Below are positions 1 to 7,070 of a stretch of 10,489 nt of DNA, one piece after another (position 1 is the first letter of the stretch; every line of letters begins with the position of its first letter). The DNA comes from a bacterium (GTDB lineage Bacteria > Vulcanimicrobiota > Xenobia > Xenobiales > Xenobiaceae). A program made the translations under genes and the position numbers. The stretch spans positions 1-10,489 of the forward strand of contig JAFSXO010000080.1 in the NCBI GenBank assembly GCA_017444045.1, written 5' to 3'. The notes under the pieces are model-generated. The model was not told where the DNA came from. It saw nothing but the letters and a program-made list of their open reading frames with translations, and did no database searches.

Positions 1-17
1 CACTTCCTCTAAACAGA

Positions 18-66
18 AATGTCGTTTAGTTAGCATTTCGCGAACATATTCGCGCTGCACCGGCTT
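18..66 (+). repeat. Dispersed palindromic repeat, copy 1
   Basis: This 49-bp segment matches 9846-9894 in the same orientation at 45 of 49 positions by my hand alignment; the differences are at 30, 34, 35 and 62. Its core is a perfect inverted repeat, CGCGAA (39-44), CATA loop, TTCGCG (49-54). Both copies lie outside coding sequence. The two copies and the dyad are seen directly; that this is a genome-wide repeat family is inference. Confidence 0.8.
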
Positions 67-136
67 CAGCGCCGGCAATGCTTCGCTTCGCTCAGATGTA
101 CTACCATGTCTAACTAAAGCTGATACTGTTGAAGAC

Positions 137-161
137 CTGCTTAATTCGCCGCCTTAAGCAG
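137..161. repeat. 8-bp inverted repeat hairpin
   Basis: CTGCTTAA (137-144) pairs perfectly with TTAAGCAG (154-161) across a 9-nt loop. No T-run follows on either strand, so it is not an obvious intrinsic terminator. It lies between the dispersed repeat and the nuclease terminator. Function unknown. Confidence 0.5.
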
Positions 162-248
162 ACGATGAGTCATGGCAGTGCAGCTGTCGCCCCTATCGCG
201 GATTAATGCAATTAGAGAAGCGGCAGCTTCAGCCGATCCTGTACTGTA

Positions 249-288
249 TATAATAAAAGGGCATTATCCGCTGCCGCTGATAACGCCC
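249..288 (-). terminator. Intrinsic terminator of the nuclease gene
   Basis: Read on the minus strand, GGGCGTTATC (288-279) pairs with GATAATGCCC (268-259) with one A/C mismatch around a 10-nt loop. It is followed directly by TTTTATTATATA. It sits about 110 nt past the stop codon of the minus-strand nuclease gene, so it most likely ends that transcript. Confidence 0.7.
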
Positions 289-399
289 CATGAGATATTA
301 TTCTTTTGTTTTGTCTAAAACTGCCCGCCGGCTTATCCGCTTGACATTATGGCAAACGCCTGTTTGCTTAATCAGCGCAGTAAAAGCCTCCTGACAAAT

Positions 400-1605
400 T
401 TATCCGACGAATATTTTTAAGCCCGCGATTATGGTCTGTTTTATCGCCTCTACCTGTTTCTCATAAGTAGAAGCCCCCTTAAGCACCTCCATTAACGGCT
501 TGCGCAGGCAGGCAACGCGCCAAGGTGAAAGTTTGTAAAGAGTGTCACCGTCGATATAGTCAAAGCCATCACCGTTATTCTTGGCACGGGAGCAGATGCT
601 CTTATAACGCTCGCTGGCTTTGAACGTGGTGTACCATTCGTTAGCTCCGTCTTTTTTATACGGAGCTTCGAGCAAAATCACAAAGTCAGGCCCCAGATTG
701 GGATTCAAAGGCGCTATTCCGTGATCTTTGCAATCATAAATAATCCCAGCGAACAGACCCGGCCTCCATGGCTCAAAGCCATTGACCCATTTTTCCCCGT
801 TGACCCATTTTTCTGGATCGTTGCCGAAAAAGTCAATGCCAATTCGTCCCCATCGTTTTTTCGATTCGGGACTATATCCGGATTCGGAAAAACTACAGCC
901 TGCGATCTCTGGTACAATCTCATCCCACGGCGAACTCGCCAATTCCGCGAAAATGCCGCTGATAGTCGGCATCAGATGCAAGCCAGACCAATAATAAGCC
1001 AATCCCTCAACATCGATTGCAGATAAATTGCCCATGCCCTTTTCCTCCATATACGATATAAACTGTTGCAGGATCTCCTTAGCAAAGCCGTCGTCTTCTA
1101 CGTGACCTTCTTTGCTGAAATTGGCCGTCATTTTGTAAATATCCGACCACAAAAGACTTATATCGGTATTCTCTTTTTGCGTCCACTGATTTTTGCTTAG
1201 GGTGACTAACACCGCATAATGCTCATATTTTTCTAAGGCCTCATCGTCTTTATAGGTTTTCATTTGGTCCGGATGAAGTCCAGCGTTGATTTTATGCTCG
1301 CAGACAAAGCACAGTTCCTTATTATCCCGGCGTTTAACCACCATTTTCAGATCAGGGCGTTTGCCTGACTGAAGCGTCCATTGGGTATCGACTTCTTCCA
1401 GCTCATCATCCTGGCCATTAAGCAGCTGAAGCTTCTGCCGGCTTTGATCGTTCATCACTTTGTTCAGCAGACGGACATATTCCAGCGCATATCCGTCAAT
1501 ATTGCGAAGCAGCCAAGCGAACAGTTCGGTTAGGTAATTTTCTTCCGGTGTCTTGTCTTTTTTAGGACTGTATTTGCTCAGCGCGGTAAAGATAGAATCT
1601 TCCAA
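400..1605 (-). CDS. PD-(D/E)XK nuclease superfamily protein
   Basis: Predicted intracellular protein of about 401 residues with a PD-(D/E)XK nuclease-like core. Numbered from the TTG at 1605-1603, the N-terminus has a helical segment with TPEENYLTELFAWLL near residues 19-33. The catalytic-type motif follows: RPDLK with Asp85, then CEHK with Glu103 and Lys105, then Gln114 and Tyr118. The C-terminal half (about 200-401) is not recognised. The frame is open up to a GTG at 1725, but the TTG has a perfect AAGGAGG 8 nt upstream, the GTG has no ribosome binding site, and the family-like sequence begins just after the TTG. Residues 265-276 are a tandem EKWVNG duplication. No methyltransferase, toxin partner or CRISPR gene is adjacent, so a defence role is only possible. 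The fold assignment is fairly firm; target and function are unknown. Confidence 0.75.
   Translation of the reverse strand: MEDSIFTALSKYSPKKDKTPEENYLTELFAWLLRNIDGYALEYVRLLNKVMNDQSRQKLQLLNGQDDELEEVDTQWTLQSGKRPDLKMVVKRRDNKELCFVCEHKINAGLHPDQMKTYKDDEALEKYEHYAVLVTLSKNQWTQKENTDISLLWSDIYKMTANFSKEGHVEDDGFAKEILQQFISYMEEKGMGNLSAIDVEGLAYYWSGLHLMPTISGIFAELASSPWDEIVPEIAGCSFSESGYSPESKKRWGRIGIDFFGNDPEKWVNGEKWVNGFEPWRPGLFAGIIYDCKDHGIAPLNPNLGPDFVILLEAPYKKDGANEWYTTFKASERYKSICSRAKNNGDGFDYIDGDTLYKLSPWRVACLRKPLMEVLKGASTYEKQVEAIKQTIIAGLKIFVG
782..817. repeat. 18-bp in-frame tandem duplication
   Basis: An 18-bp unit beginning TTGACCC at 782-799 is repeated at 800-817, with the last few bases diverged. On the minus strand it encodes EKWVNG twice in a row within the nuclease-like protein. 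The length is a multiple of three, so the frame is kept. Confidence 0.8.
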
Positions 1606-1613
1606 GTTTTCAT

Positions 1614-1620
1614 CCTCCTT
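1614..1620 (-). promoter_or_regulatory. Ribosome binding site fixing the TTG start
   Basis: AAGGAGG on the minus strand lies 8 nt upstream of the TTG at 1605-1603. It is a perfect anti-Shine-Dalgarno match and decides the start against the GTG 120 nt upstream. An ATG overlaps the end of this site, but in another frame. Confidence 0.8.
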
Positions 1621-1629
1621 CGGACAACG

Positions 1630-1635
1630 ATTATA
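1630..1635 (-). promoter_or_regulatory. Probable -10 element of the nuclease gene
   Basis: TATAAT on the minus strand lies about 10 nt upstream of the AAGGAGG. It would give a leader of about 18 nt if the TTG start is right. I see no good -35 at 16-18 nt spacing, only TTGCGT 12 nt upstream, so this is a partial promoter match. Confidence 0.4.
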
Positions 1636-1751
1636 TAACACATAAATACGCAACGTTTTGATATATTCCTGCTTGAGCTTACTAAAACAACCTACAACTG
1701 ATAAAAAAAAATTCCATATAGCCACAAAACAGTACTATAGTATAACAGGAT

Positions 1752-1813
1752 TGGGCGCAGGAGAGAAGTCGCGCCAGCGACAGAGGTGGCGCCCACAGAA
1801 GCGAAAGCTTCTG
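1752..1813 (+). repeat. Structured dispersed repeat with nested hairpins
   Basis: This element sits between the GNAT stop and the nuclease gene. TGGGCGC (1752-1758) pairs with GCGCCCA (1789-1795). Inside lies GTCGC-GCCA-GCGAC (1768-1781). A second hairpin, CAGAAGC-GAAA-GCTTCTG (1796-1813), follows at once, with a GNRA-type loop. Bases 1763-1786 recur exactly as the reverse complement at 10458-10481. No T-run follows on the minus strand, so it is not a standard terminator. A folded RNA or a REP-like mobile palindrome is inference. Confidence 0.65.
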
Positions 1814-1825
1814 CCATATAATCCG

Positions 1826-2335
1826 TTACCACTGTTCCTTGCCTATGAGATGGTAGGCAATCCGAGGCGCTCCTCCGCGCGTATAAATGCGCCCGCAGCG
1901 CACAAAGCCCAGCTTTTCCAGAAGATGCCGCATAACGGCGTTGTCCGCGTGCGTATCGCAGCGCACATTGGCGATTCTTCCCAAAGCAAACGCCACTGCC
2001 CGCCCTAAAAGGCCCTTCGCCCGGCCATAACCTGCTATGCGGTGAATGGTGCCATACGGCTCATCGTTCAGCCACTTACCATCCTCGATAAGCGCATAAG
2101 TGGGATCGGCGCCGATTATAAAAGCAAAAACTCCGCAAATGCCGAGACTGTCCTCGAATACATAGCAGTAGCCCTGGCGTATGTCTTCCGCTATAACCTC
2201 GCGCTCTGGATAGCCGTCTACCCACTGGCTGACATTGCCGCGCTGGCGCATCTGCTGTCGGGCATAAGCATAAAGCGCCATCAGCCCGTCCAAATCGTCC
2301 ATTACTGCCGGGCGCAGCTTTAGCTCATCAGCCAT
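1826..2335 (-). CDS. GNAT family N-acetyltransferase
   Basis: Cytoplasmic acetyltransferase of 169 residues, the usual size for a single GNAT domain. It probably transfers acetyl from acetyl-CoA to an amine; the substrate is not evident. The N-terminus (LKLRPAVMDDLDGLMALY) is the typical first strand and helix. The NVSQW..GYP segment (34-43) is common in small GNAT proteins. The acetyl-CoA loop is around HRIAGYGRAKGLLGRA (98-113), a degenerate form of the R-x-x-G-x-G/A motif. The CDTHADNAVMRHLLEKLGF segment (126-144) is the conserved C-terminal part. The ATG has GGAGGGG on the minus strand about 8 nt upstream. It starts 38 nt after hpnI on the same strand with no clear terminator between, so it may be co-transcribed with the hpn genes. 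Whether it works in lipid modification is unknown. Confidence 0.85.
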   Translation of the reverse strand: MADELKLRPAVMDDLDGLMALYAYARQQMRQRGNVSQWVDGYPEREVIAEDIRQGYCYVFEDSLGICGVFAFIIGADPTYALIEDGKWLNDEPYGTIHRIAGYGRAKGLLGRAVAFALGRIANVRCDTHADNAVMRHLLEKLGFVRCGRIYTRGGAPRIAYHLIGKEQW

Positions 2336-2373
2336 CGAGTGTTCCCCTCCGCAACAGCTATAAAAAGGCGGGC

Positions 2374-3564
2374 TTATTTTATCTCGGTCATCTTCCCGTC
2401 TTTGCCGACCTTATAGCGCTTATCGCCCCAGACCACCTTAGTGCTGAAGAACGACATCAGCCACAGCACCACATAAATAACATCCTTAAAACCGGCCAGC
2501 AGACCATATCTGGCCATACGCTCTCCGCCCAGACGCCACCACACCGAGGTGCACCACCAGCTGCGCATCAGCACCCACGCCAGCAATACCGCCCAGGCCC
2601 ACCAGGCGAACTGCGAAGCGATCAGAAGAAGCAGCGCCCAAAACATGCCCTGAGTAACGATATAGGCAAAATAACCGCCGGGACGACTGACCCGGTAGGT
2701 GCGCATCCAGCGCAGCTGATGCCTGAAATACTCCAGGAACGACGCTCCCTCTGGCACATCCTCGACCACCTTATCGGCCAGCACCACCTTATAGCCGCGC
2801 TTAAACATTTGGTTGCCCAGCTGATAATCGTCGGCCAGATAATCCTTAAATGCCGCAAAGCCGCCTATTTCCTCTAAAACACTGCGGCGCATGGCCATAA
2901 CCGCTCCCAGGCCAAAGGAGATGCCCTCGACCTGCCGAGCCACCAAAACCGAGGCGGAGAAATCAGCGACATTGATGCCTTCCCAGACATCGCCCCAGCT
3001 TTTGGCCCGGCGCACGATATACAGACAGGTTACCATGCCCACCTTGTCATCGGCAAAGGGCTGCATAAGATGGCGCAGCAAATCGGGAGAGGCCTGCATA
3101 TCGGCATCTGAAAGCACCACATAGTCATAATCGCGTTTGGTCTCTTCGTCGGCGTCGGCGCTGGCTACAGCGGCAATTTTGCGGTTGCTTCCTGGCAAAG
3201 CACCCTGCGACCAGGCGAGCTCTGCCTCGCTGCCCAAGCTAATCCGACTCAGATCAAGGCCCGGCAGAGGCCCTGAAGAGGCTAAAACTATCTGCTGCGG
3301 CCCGGGATAGTCCTGACAGGCAAACGACTTAATTAGCTCATGAAGCTCGTCATCGTCCCTATGGATGGGCTTAATTTGGGTTACCGCGGGCCAAAGCGAA
3401 GCATAGCAGTCCTTTACCGACTGATGGCTGTCGCTGATGTCGTAGCTATCGGCATCGGCAAGCTCGCAGCCCTTCTGAAAGCGCCAAACAGTAAGCCAGC
3501 CCAGTACATGGTAGGCACAGGCCACCAGTACCATCAATGCCAGCAAGCCGCAGAGGTATACCAA
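2374..3564 (-). CDS. hpnI: HpnI-like membrane glycosyltransferase (GT2)
   Basis: Integral membrane family 2 glycosyltransferase of 396 residues. HpnI is known to add an N-acetylglucosamine-type sugar to bacteriohopanetetrol at the inner membrane. An N-terminal membrane segment (about 3-24) precedes the catalytic domain: KPIHRDDDELHELIKSF (65-81), the metal-binding LSDADM with Asp153 and Asp155, FGLGAVMAMRR (217-227), LADDYQLG (243-250) and the QLRW of the QxxRW-type motif (283-286). Further hydrophobic segments lie near 301-340 and 362-378. The start is a TTG at 3564-3562. It has GAGG (3577-3574) 9 nt upstream, inside the end of hpnG, and lies one base after the hpnG stop, so translational coupling is likely. 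HpnK and HpnJ, which would process the sugar, are not in the window. Another GT2 role is possible, but the neighbours support HpnI. Confidence 0.85.
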   Translation of the reverse strand: MVYLCGLLALMVLVACAYHVLGWLTVWRFQKGCELADADSYDISDSHQSVKDCYASLWPAVTQIKPIHRDDDELHELIKSFACQDYPGPQQIVLASSGPLPGLDLSRISLGSEAELAWSQGALPGSNRKIAAVASADADEETKRDYDYVVLSDADMQASPDLLRHLMQPFADDKVGMVTCLYIVRRAKSWGDVWEGINVADFSASVLVARQVEGISFGLGAVMAMRRSVLEEIGGFAAFKDYLADDYQLGNQMFKRGYKVVLADKVVEDVPEGASFLEYFRHQLRWMRTYRVSRPGGYFAYIVTQGMFWALLLLIASQFAWWAWAVLLAWVLMRSWWCTSVWWRLGGERMARYGLLAGFKDVIYVVLWLMSFFSTKVVWGDKRYKVGKDGKMTEIK

Positions 3565-3565
3565 C

Positions 3566-4429
3566 TCAGTTTTCCTCTATCTCGTCGGTTAGAGCGTCAA
3601 ACAGATACTGCATAAAAACGCGCAGGCTGGAGCTGGCCTTATGGCTGTCCAGTCCCAAACGCACCAAGGATGGTATGATGCGGAAATTGTGGATAGCCTC
3701 TTTTACGATAGATCCGTACTGCACGTCGCCTCTCGCATCGGTAAATCCGTTCATATCCAAGGGAATATCGCTGTCGGCCGAATCGCTGACCACCCTTACA
3801 GCCAGCCAGGGGATGCCTCCTACGCTCATGATCTCCCCTACCATTGCGCTTTCCATATCTACGGAGATGGCCCCACTTTTCTGTCCCAGAGCCAGCTTGT
3901 CGTTGGAGCTGGCGATGACATGATCGGAGGTAACCGTGGTTTCATCCCAGCAGCGGCTCATGCCGCTCTCAAAGCGCCCCTGCTGCACCTGCATATTCTT
4001 GTACTCTATGCACACCCTCTGAGCCAGCTCCAGAGTTTCATGAGACGGCTTCCAGGAGGGGATATTCTGCAGATCCTCACCGCGCTTTATGGCCTGCAGA
4101 ACATCCTTTTCCCGGTAAATACGGCGGGACACGATTATATCGCCTACGCGCACCCCCGACTGCAGCGCTCCGCAGAAGCCGGTAGAGATTACGAAACGGG
4201 GATGGTACTGACGAAACAGCGCCTGGCAGGCAGCGCGGGCATTAGCCTCTCCCTGGCCGCTGATCACCATGGCTACCGGATGGGAGTACCAATAGGCCAT
4301 GCCGCTGCGCATTCCGGCCAAGGTTCCCGAAGTCCAATTGCTGAGCAGACTCTTAAAAATCCTGGCTTCTTCAGGTACAGCCACAATGACGCCTATGTAT
4401 TCATTTTTAAGATTAGGATTGCCCACCAT
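3566..4429 (-). CDS. hpnG: HpnG-like nucleoside phosphorylase / nucleosidase
   Basis: Member of the purine nucleoside phosphorylase / MTA-SAH nucleosidase fold. In hopanoid producers HpnG removes adenine from adenosylhopane on the way to ribosylhopane. Numbered from the ATG at 4429, GVIVAVPEEARIF begins near residue 13. Family motifs are SGQGEANA (57-64), STGFCGAL (82-89), the ribose-binding VDMESA (190-195) and VVSDSAD (213-219). The frame extends to an ATG at 4468, but AGGTGA (4442-4437) lies 7 nt upstream of the ATG at 4429 and 4 nt upstream of another at 4432, so one of these is the likely start. The C-terminus (about 245-287) extends past the core. It follows hpnA by about 97 nt. A housekeeping MTA/SAH nucleosidase is the alternative; the hpnA and hpnI neighbours argue for HpnG. 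Confidence 0.82.
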   Translation of the reverse strand: MVGNPNLKNEYIGVIVAVPEEARIFKSLLSNWTSGTLAGMRSGMAYWYSHPVAMVISGQGEANARAACQALFRQYHPRFVISTGFCGALQSGVRVGDIIVSRRIYREKDVLQAIKRGEDLQNIPSWKPSHETLELAQRVCIEYKNMQVQQGRFESGMSRCWDETTVTSDHVIASSNDKLALGQKSGAISVDMESAMVGEIMSVGGIPWLAVRVVSDSADSDIPLDMNGFTDARGDVQYGSIVKEAIHNFRIIPSLVRLGLDSHKASSSLRVFMQYLFDALTDEIEEN

Positions 4430-4436
4430 CATATTG

Positions 4437-4442
4437 TCACCT
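4437..4442 (-). promoter_or_regulatory. Ribosome binding site favouring the downstream hpnG start
   Basis: AGGTGA on the minus strand lies 4 and 7 nt upstream of two adjacent ATG codons (4432 and 4429). The ATG at 4468 has no purine-rich site at useful spacing; the nearest AGGA is about 17 nt away. Confidence 0.6.
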
Positions 4443-4526
4443 AGCCTTAGATGCTTTGATGAATGCACAGACTGCTATCTATCCTGCGGCCTGCACATGC
4501 TCACTCGAAGACTTCTTCAGCGCCTG

Positions 4527-5558
4527 TCATCCTTTCTCAGCCATTTTTCGCCGCGACCTTTGGGGCGTAATCGGAGCATAGCCATTATCCATATACCACT
4601 GCACAGCGCGCTCCAAGGCTGCCTGAGCACTGCCGGGGCTGTAGCCCAGCTCGCGCTTAGCCCGATCCCAGCTGAAAAACATATGCTTGCGCGCCATCTT
4701 CACCCCGTCAAGAGGTATATGCGGAGCACAGTGGCACAGGCTCTCGCAGAAGAAGGTATCGATGCAGGCCGCTCCGTAAGCAACCCACAGGGGGATTTCC
4801 CATTCGACTTTGGGCAGACCGCTTATGGCCGACAGACTGTCGAGAATCTGCTTGAGCGTCATATCCTCGCCGCCCAATATATAACGCCGCCCGATCTGGC
4901 CGCGCTCAGCCGCGAGAATATGACCGTATGCCACATCGCGCACATCTACTAGATTTAATCCGGTCTGTACATAGGCGGGCATTTTGCCGTTCAGAAAATC
5001 GGTTATTATCTTTCCAGTAGCCGTAGGCTTGCTGTCAAAATCGCCTATGGGCGTGGAAGGGTTAACGACCACCACAGGCAGACCAGACCTAGCGGCTGAC
5101 ATGGCGGCCTGCTCGCCTAAAAACTTAGAGCGCTTATAATGGCCCACCATATCTTTTAAGCTGACCGGGGTGTCCTCGTCACCGATCTGGCGCGGCCCAG
5201 GGATACCCACAGCGGCGACCGATGAAGTTACAATAATTCTTTCGGTCTCGGCCTGGCGGCAGGCTTCTAATAGGTTGATAGTCCCCTGAACATTGGCTTC
5301 GTATATTTCTTGGGGGTTAGGAGCCCATAAACGATAGTCGGCCGCACAATGGAATACCCAGCGGCAGCCCCTGACCGCCTGGCACAGGCTGCCAATATTG
5401 CGCAAATCACCTTCGGCATACTGCACCTGACAGCCCTTTAGGTTGCGGCAGTCGGTCGTTGGGCGCACCAGCACCCGAACCTCTTCACCGCGCTCCAAGA
5501 GTAATTTTACTAAATGGGAACCGACAAAGCCCGCTCCCCCGGTAACTAATACGCTCAC
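4527..5558 (-). CDS. hpnA: HpnA, hopanoid-associated sugar epimerase/dehydrogenase
   Basis: Extended short-chain dehydrogenase/reductase of 343 residues, cytoplasmic, with an NAD(P)-binding Rossmann fold. The sequence matches the HpnA family closely. It shows LVTGGAGFVGSHLV (4-17, the GxxGxxG nucleotide loop), VLVRPTTDCRNL (29-40), EGDLRN (49-54), HCAADYRLWAPNPQEIY (70-86), TSSVAAVG (111-118) and HYKRSKFLGE with catalytic-type Tyr141 and Lys145. VNPSTPIG (165-172), YVQTGLNLVDVRDVA (196-210) and RRYILGGE (224-231) follow. The start is GTG at 5558-5556, with AGAGG about 5 nt upstream on the minus strand. It is the first gene of the hpnA-hpnG-hpnI-GNAT run and is divergent from pilT. HpnA is named for its association with hopanoid loci; its exact reaction is not established by this sequence. 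Confidence 0.92.
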   Translation of the reverse strand: MSVLVTGGAGFVGSHLVKLLLERGEEVRVLVRPTTDCRNLKGCQVQYAEGDLRNIGSLCQAVRGCRWVFHCAADYRLWAPNPQEIYEANVQGTINLLEACRQAETERIIVTSSVAAVGIPGPRQIGDEDTPVSLKDMVGHYKRSKFLGEQAAMSAARSGLPVVVVNPSTPIGDFDSKPTATGKIITDFLNGKMPAYVQTGLNLVDVRDVAYGHILAAERGQIGRRYILGGEDMTLKQILDSLSAISGLPKVEWEIPLWVAYGAACIDTFFCESLCHCAPHIPLDGVKMARKHMFFSWDRAKRELGYSPGSAQAALERAVQWYMDNGYAPITPQRSRRKMAEKG

Positions 5559-5620
5559 ATCAGCCTCTGTTCGTTAACTAAAATTGCCTTTGTCGTCAAC
5601 CATAAATGTAAATCTTCATT

Positions 5621-5626
5621 ATTATA
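5621..5626 (-). promoter_or_regulatory. Possible -10 element of hpnA
   Basis: TATAAT on the minus strand lies about 63 nt upstream of the hpnA GTG, in the 198-nt gap shared with divergent pilT. No convincing -35 is visible at normal spacing; TCGCAA at 5647-5642 is a weak match. Confidence 0.35.
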
Positions 5627-5756
5627 AAAGCGATTCCTTTATTGCGACGCACTCGTAAGGCCATATCCATTAACCAACGCTACGAATCCTTAACAACTTA
5701 ACAAAATAGCACTGAATAAAGAAGGGGCTGTTTAAAAGCGTGCGAATCCGCAAACC

Positions 5757-6836
5757 ATGCCTAGTTTATCGCAATTGCTAAAAACCGCTATCGCTCAGAA
5801 CGCTTCAGACCTGCATTTATCCGTAGGCATTCCTCCTAGCCTGCGCTTAAATGGACATATAGCGTTCCTTGAGACGGCCCCGCTCACCCACGAGGATATC
5901 GAGTTTATCATCAAAGAAGTCACCACCGAAGCCCAATGGCGCAAGCTGCAGGAGAAGCGTGAATTGGAGTTCTCCTATACGCATGCCAACTTTGGGCGTT
6001 TCCGTGCGGCCATTTTCTACGAGCGCCACAACCTAAGCGCAGCCTTCCGTCTGGTTCCCTTTACCGTGCGCACCGTCCAGGAGCTTCATCTGCCCAAAAT
6101 TGTGCTGGACATAGCCCGCCTTACCCACGGCCTGGTGCTGATTGTCGGAGCCACGGGACAGGGCAAGACCACCACGATGAATTCCATTATCGACCGCATG
6201 AACTCAGAGCGGCGGGTGCGCATCATAACCGTCGAAGACCCCATTGAGTTTGTGCATCAGCATAAGCGCAGCATTATTTTACAGCGCGAGGTCGACGACG
6301 ACACCAAGTCCTTTAACAATGCCTTGGTCGCCGCCCTGCGACAGGATCCCAACATCATCTGCGTGGGTGAGATGCGCGACCTAGAGACGATCAGCACCGC
6401 GCTCACTGCCGCCGAAACGGGGCACCTGGTGCTCAGCACCCTGCACACCCAGAGCAGCGCCCAGACCATCAACCGCATCATCGACGTATTCCCCTCATCG
6501 CAGCAGAACCAGGTGCGCCTCCAGCTGGCCAACACACTGCAGGCCGTTCTCTGCCAGCGGCTGCTGCCCAACGCCACCGGAGACGGACGCGTCCTAGCCT
6601 TCGAGATTCTTTTAGCGACTCAGGCGGTGCGCCACATGATCCGCGAAGGCCGCATCGAGCAGATTCACAACGCCATGCTCACCGGCCGCAACGAAGGCAT
6701 GATGCCCTTGGATTACTGCCTGCGCGCCCTATACGAGGAGGGCAAAATTAGCTACGACACCGCGGTCAGCAACGCTCTGTTCCCCAACGCCTTTGAGAGC
6801 ATCCGCAACGCCAGCGTAGATTTAGACCTGCTGTAG
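5757..6836 (+). CDS. pilT: Type IV pilus retraction ATPase PilT
   Basis: Hexameric cytoplasmic ATPase of the secretion/PilT family that drives pilus retraction and twitching motility. Its 359 residues are normal for PilT. The N-terminal domain has the ASDLHLSVG signature (16-24). The ATPase core has Walker A GATGQGKTT (131-139), the Asp box ITVEDPIEF (157-165), a PilT-type Walker B ICVGEMRD (201-208) and the His box HLVLSTLHT (223-231). VRHMIREGR (291-299) matches the C-terminal AIRNLIRE-type motif needed for retraction. The usual Walker A serines are Gln135 and Thr138-Thr139 here, which keeps the lysine and hydroxyl. The ATG lies inside no other gene and has no visible Shine-Dalgarno; an in-frame stop at 5733 rules out a longer start. 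No pilB, pilC or pilin gene is adjacent, so the rest of the pilus machinery must be encoded elsewhere. PilU is the less likely alternative. Confidence 0.93.
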   Translation: MPSLSQLLKTAIAQNASDLHLSVGIPPSLRLNGHIAFLETAPLTHEDIEFIIKEVTTEAQWRKLQEKRELEFSYTHANFGRFRAAIFYERHNLSAAFRLVPFTVRTVQELHLPKIVLDIARLTHGLVLIVGATGQGKTTTMNSIIDRMNSERRVRIITVEDPIEFVHQHKRSIILQREVDDDTKSFNNALVAALRQDPNIICVGEMRDLETISTALTAAETGHLVLSTLHTQSSAQTINRIIDVFPSSQQNQVRLQLANTLQAVLCQRLLPNATGDGRVLAFEILLATQAVRHMIREGRIEQIHNAMLTGRNEGMMPLDYCLRALYEEGKISYDTAVSNALFPNAFESIRNASVDLDLL

Positions 6837-6860
6837 TCTTTTAGACATACCGATATGCGT

Positions 6861-6910
6861 GTATGGTGCTTTGCTAAAGCATTAGCAAGGCACCATACGC
6901 TTTTAAGGCT
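6861..6910 (+). terminator. Intrinsic terminator of pilT
   Basis: GTATGGTGC (6861-6869) pairs with GCACCATAC (6890-6898). After a single T/G mismatch the stem continues as TTGCTA (6871-6876) with TAGCAA (6883-6888) around a 6-nt loop. GCTTTTAAGG follows. It begins 24 nt after the pilT stop. Confidence 0.8.
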
Positions 6911-7070
6911 TATTTAAGCGCTGAACCAGCTTCTAATACGGCACTATTTGACGAAGCCAGGCATGCCCTTCGCTGGTATCATTTCTTGGGAAAAGCTACT
7001 AAGCGCGTTCCATCAGATTGCCGTATCATCGTAAACTATTTTTGCCGATTTGCGCTCCGCTTGCCTATAG

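Larger units (their letters stand above)
1..399. other. Gene-free stretch downstream of the nuclease gene
   Basis: No reading frame here has a convincing start, ribosome binding site or recognisable protein. The stretch holds one copy of a 49-bp dispersed repeat (18-66), a GC-rich hairpin (CCGGC at 60-64 with GCCGG at 71-75), an 8-bp perfect hairpin (137-161) and the terminator of the minus-strand nuclease gene (249-288). Nothing else was recognised. Confidence 0.6.

Noticed and set aside
400..1605. Restriction-modification or other defence system
   Set aside because: The nuclease-like gene stands alone: no methyltransferase, helicase, toxin-antitoxin partner or CRISPR array is visible on either side.
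1658..2008. 116-codon open frame on the plus strand
   Set aside because: It crosses the structured repeat and the antisense of the GNAT gene and resembles nothing known.
3641..4444. 267-codon open frame on the plus strand
   Set aside because: It lies entirely antisense to hpnG, has no ribosome binding site, and its translation lacks recognisable motifs while the minus strand has a full family match.
4299..4952. 217-codon open frame on the plus strand
   Set aside because: It runs antisense to hpnG and hpnA and has no protein-like motif; it is a by-product of the codon bias on the other strand.
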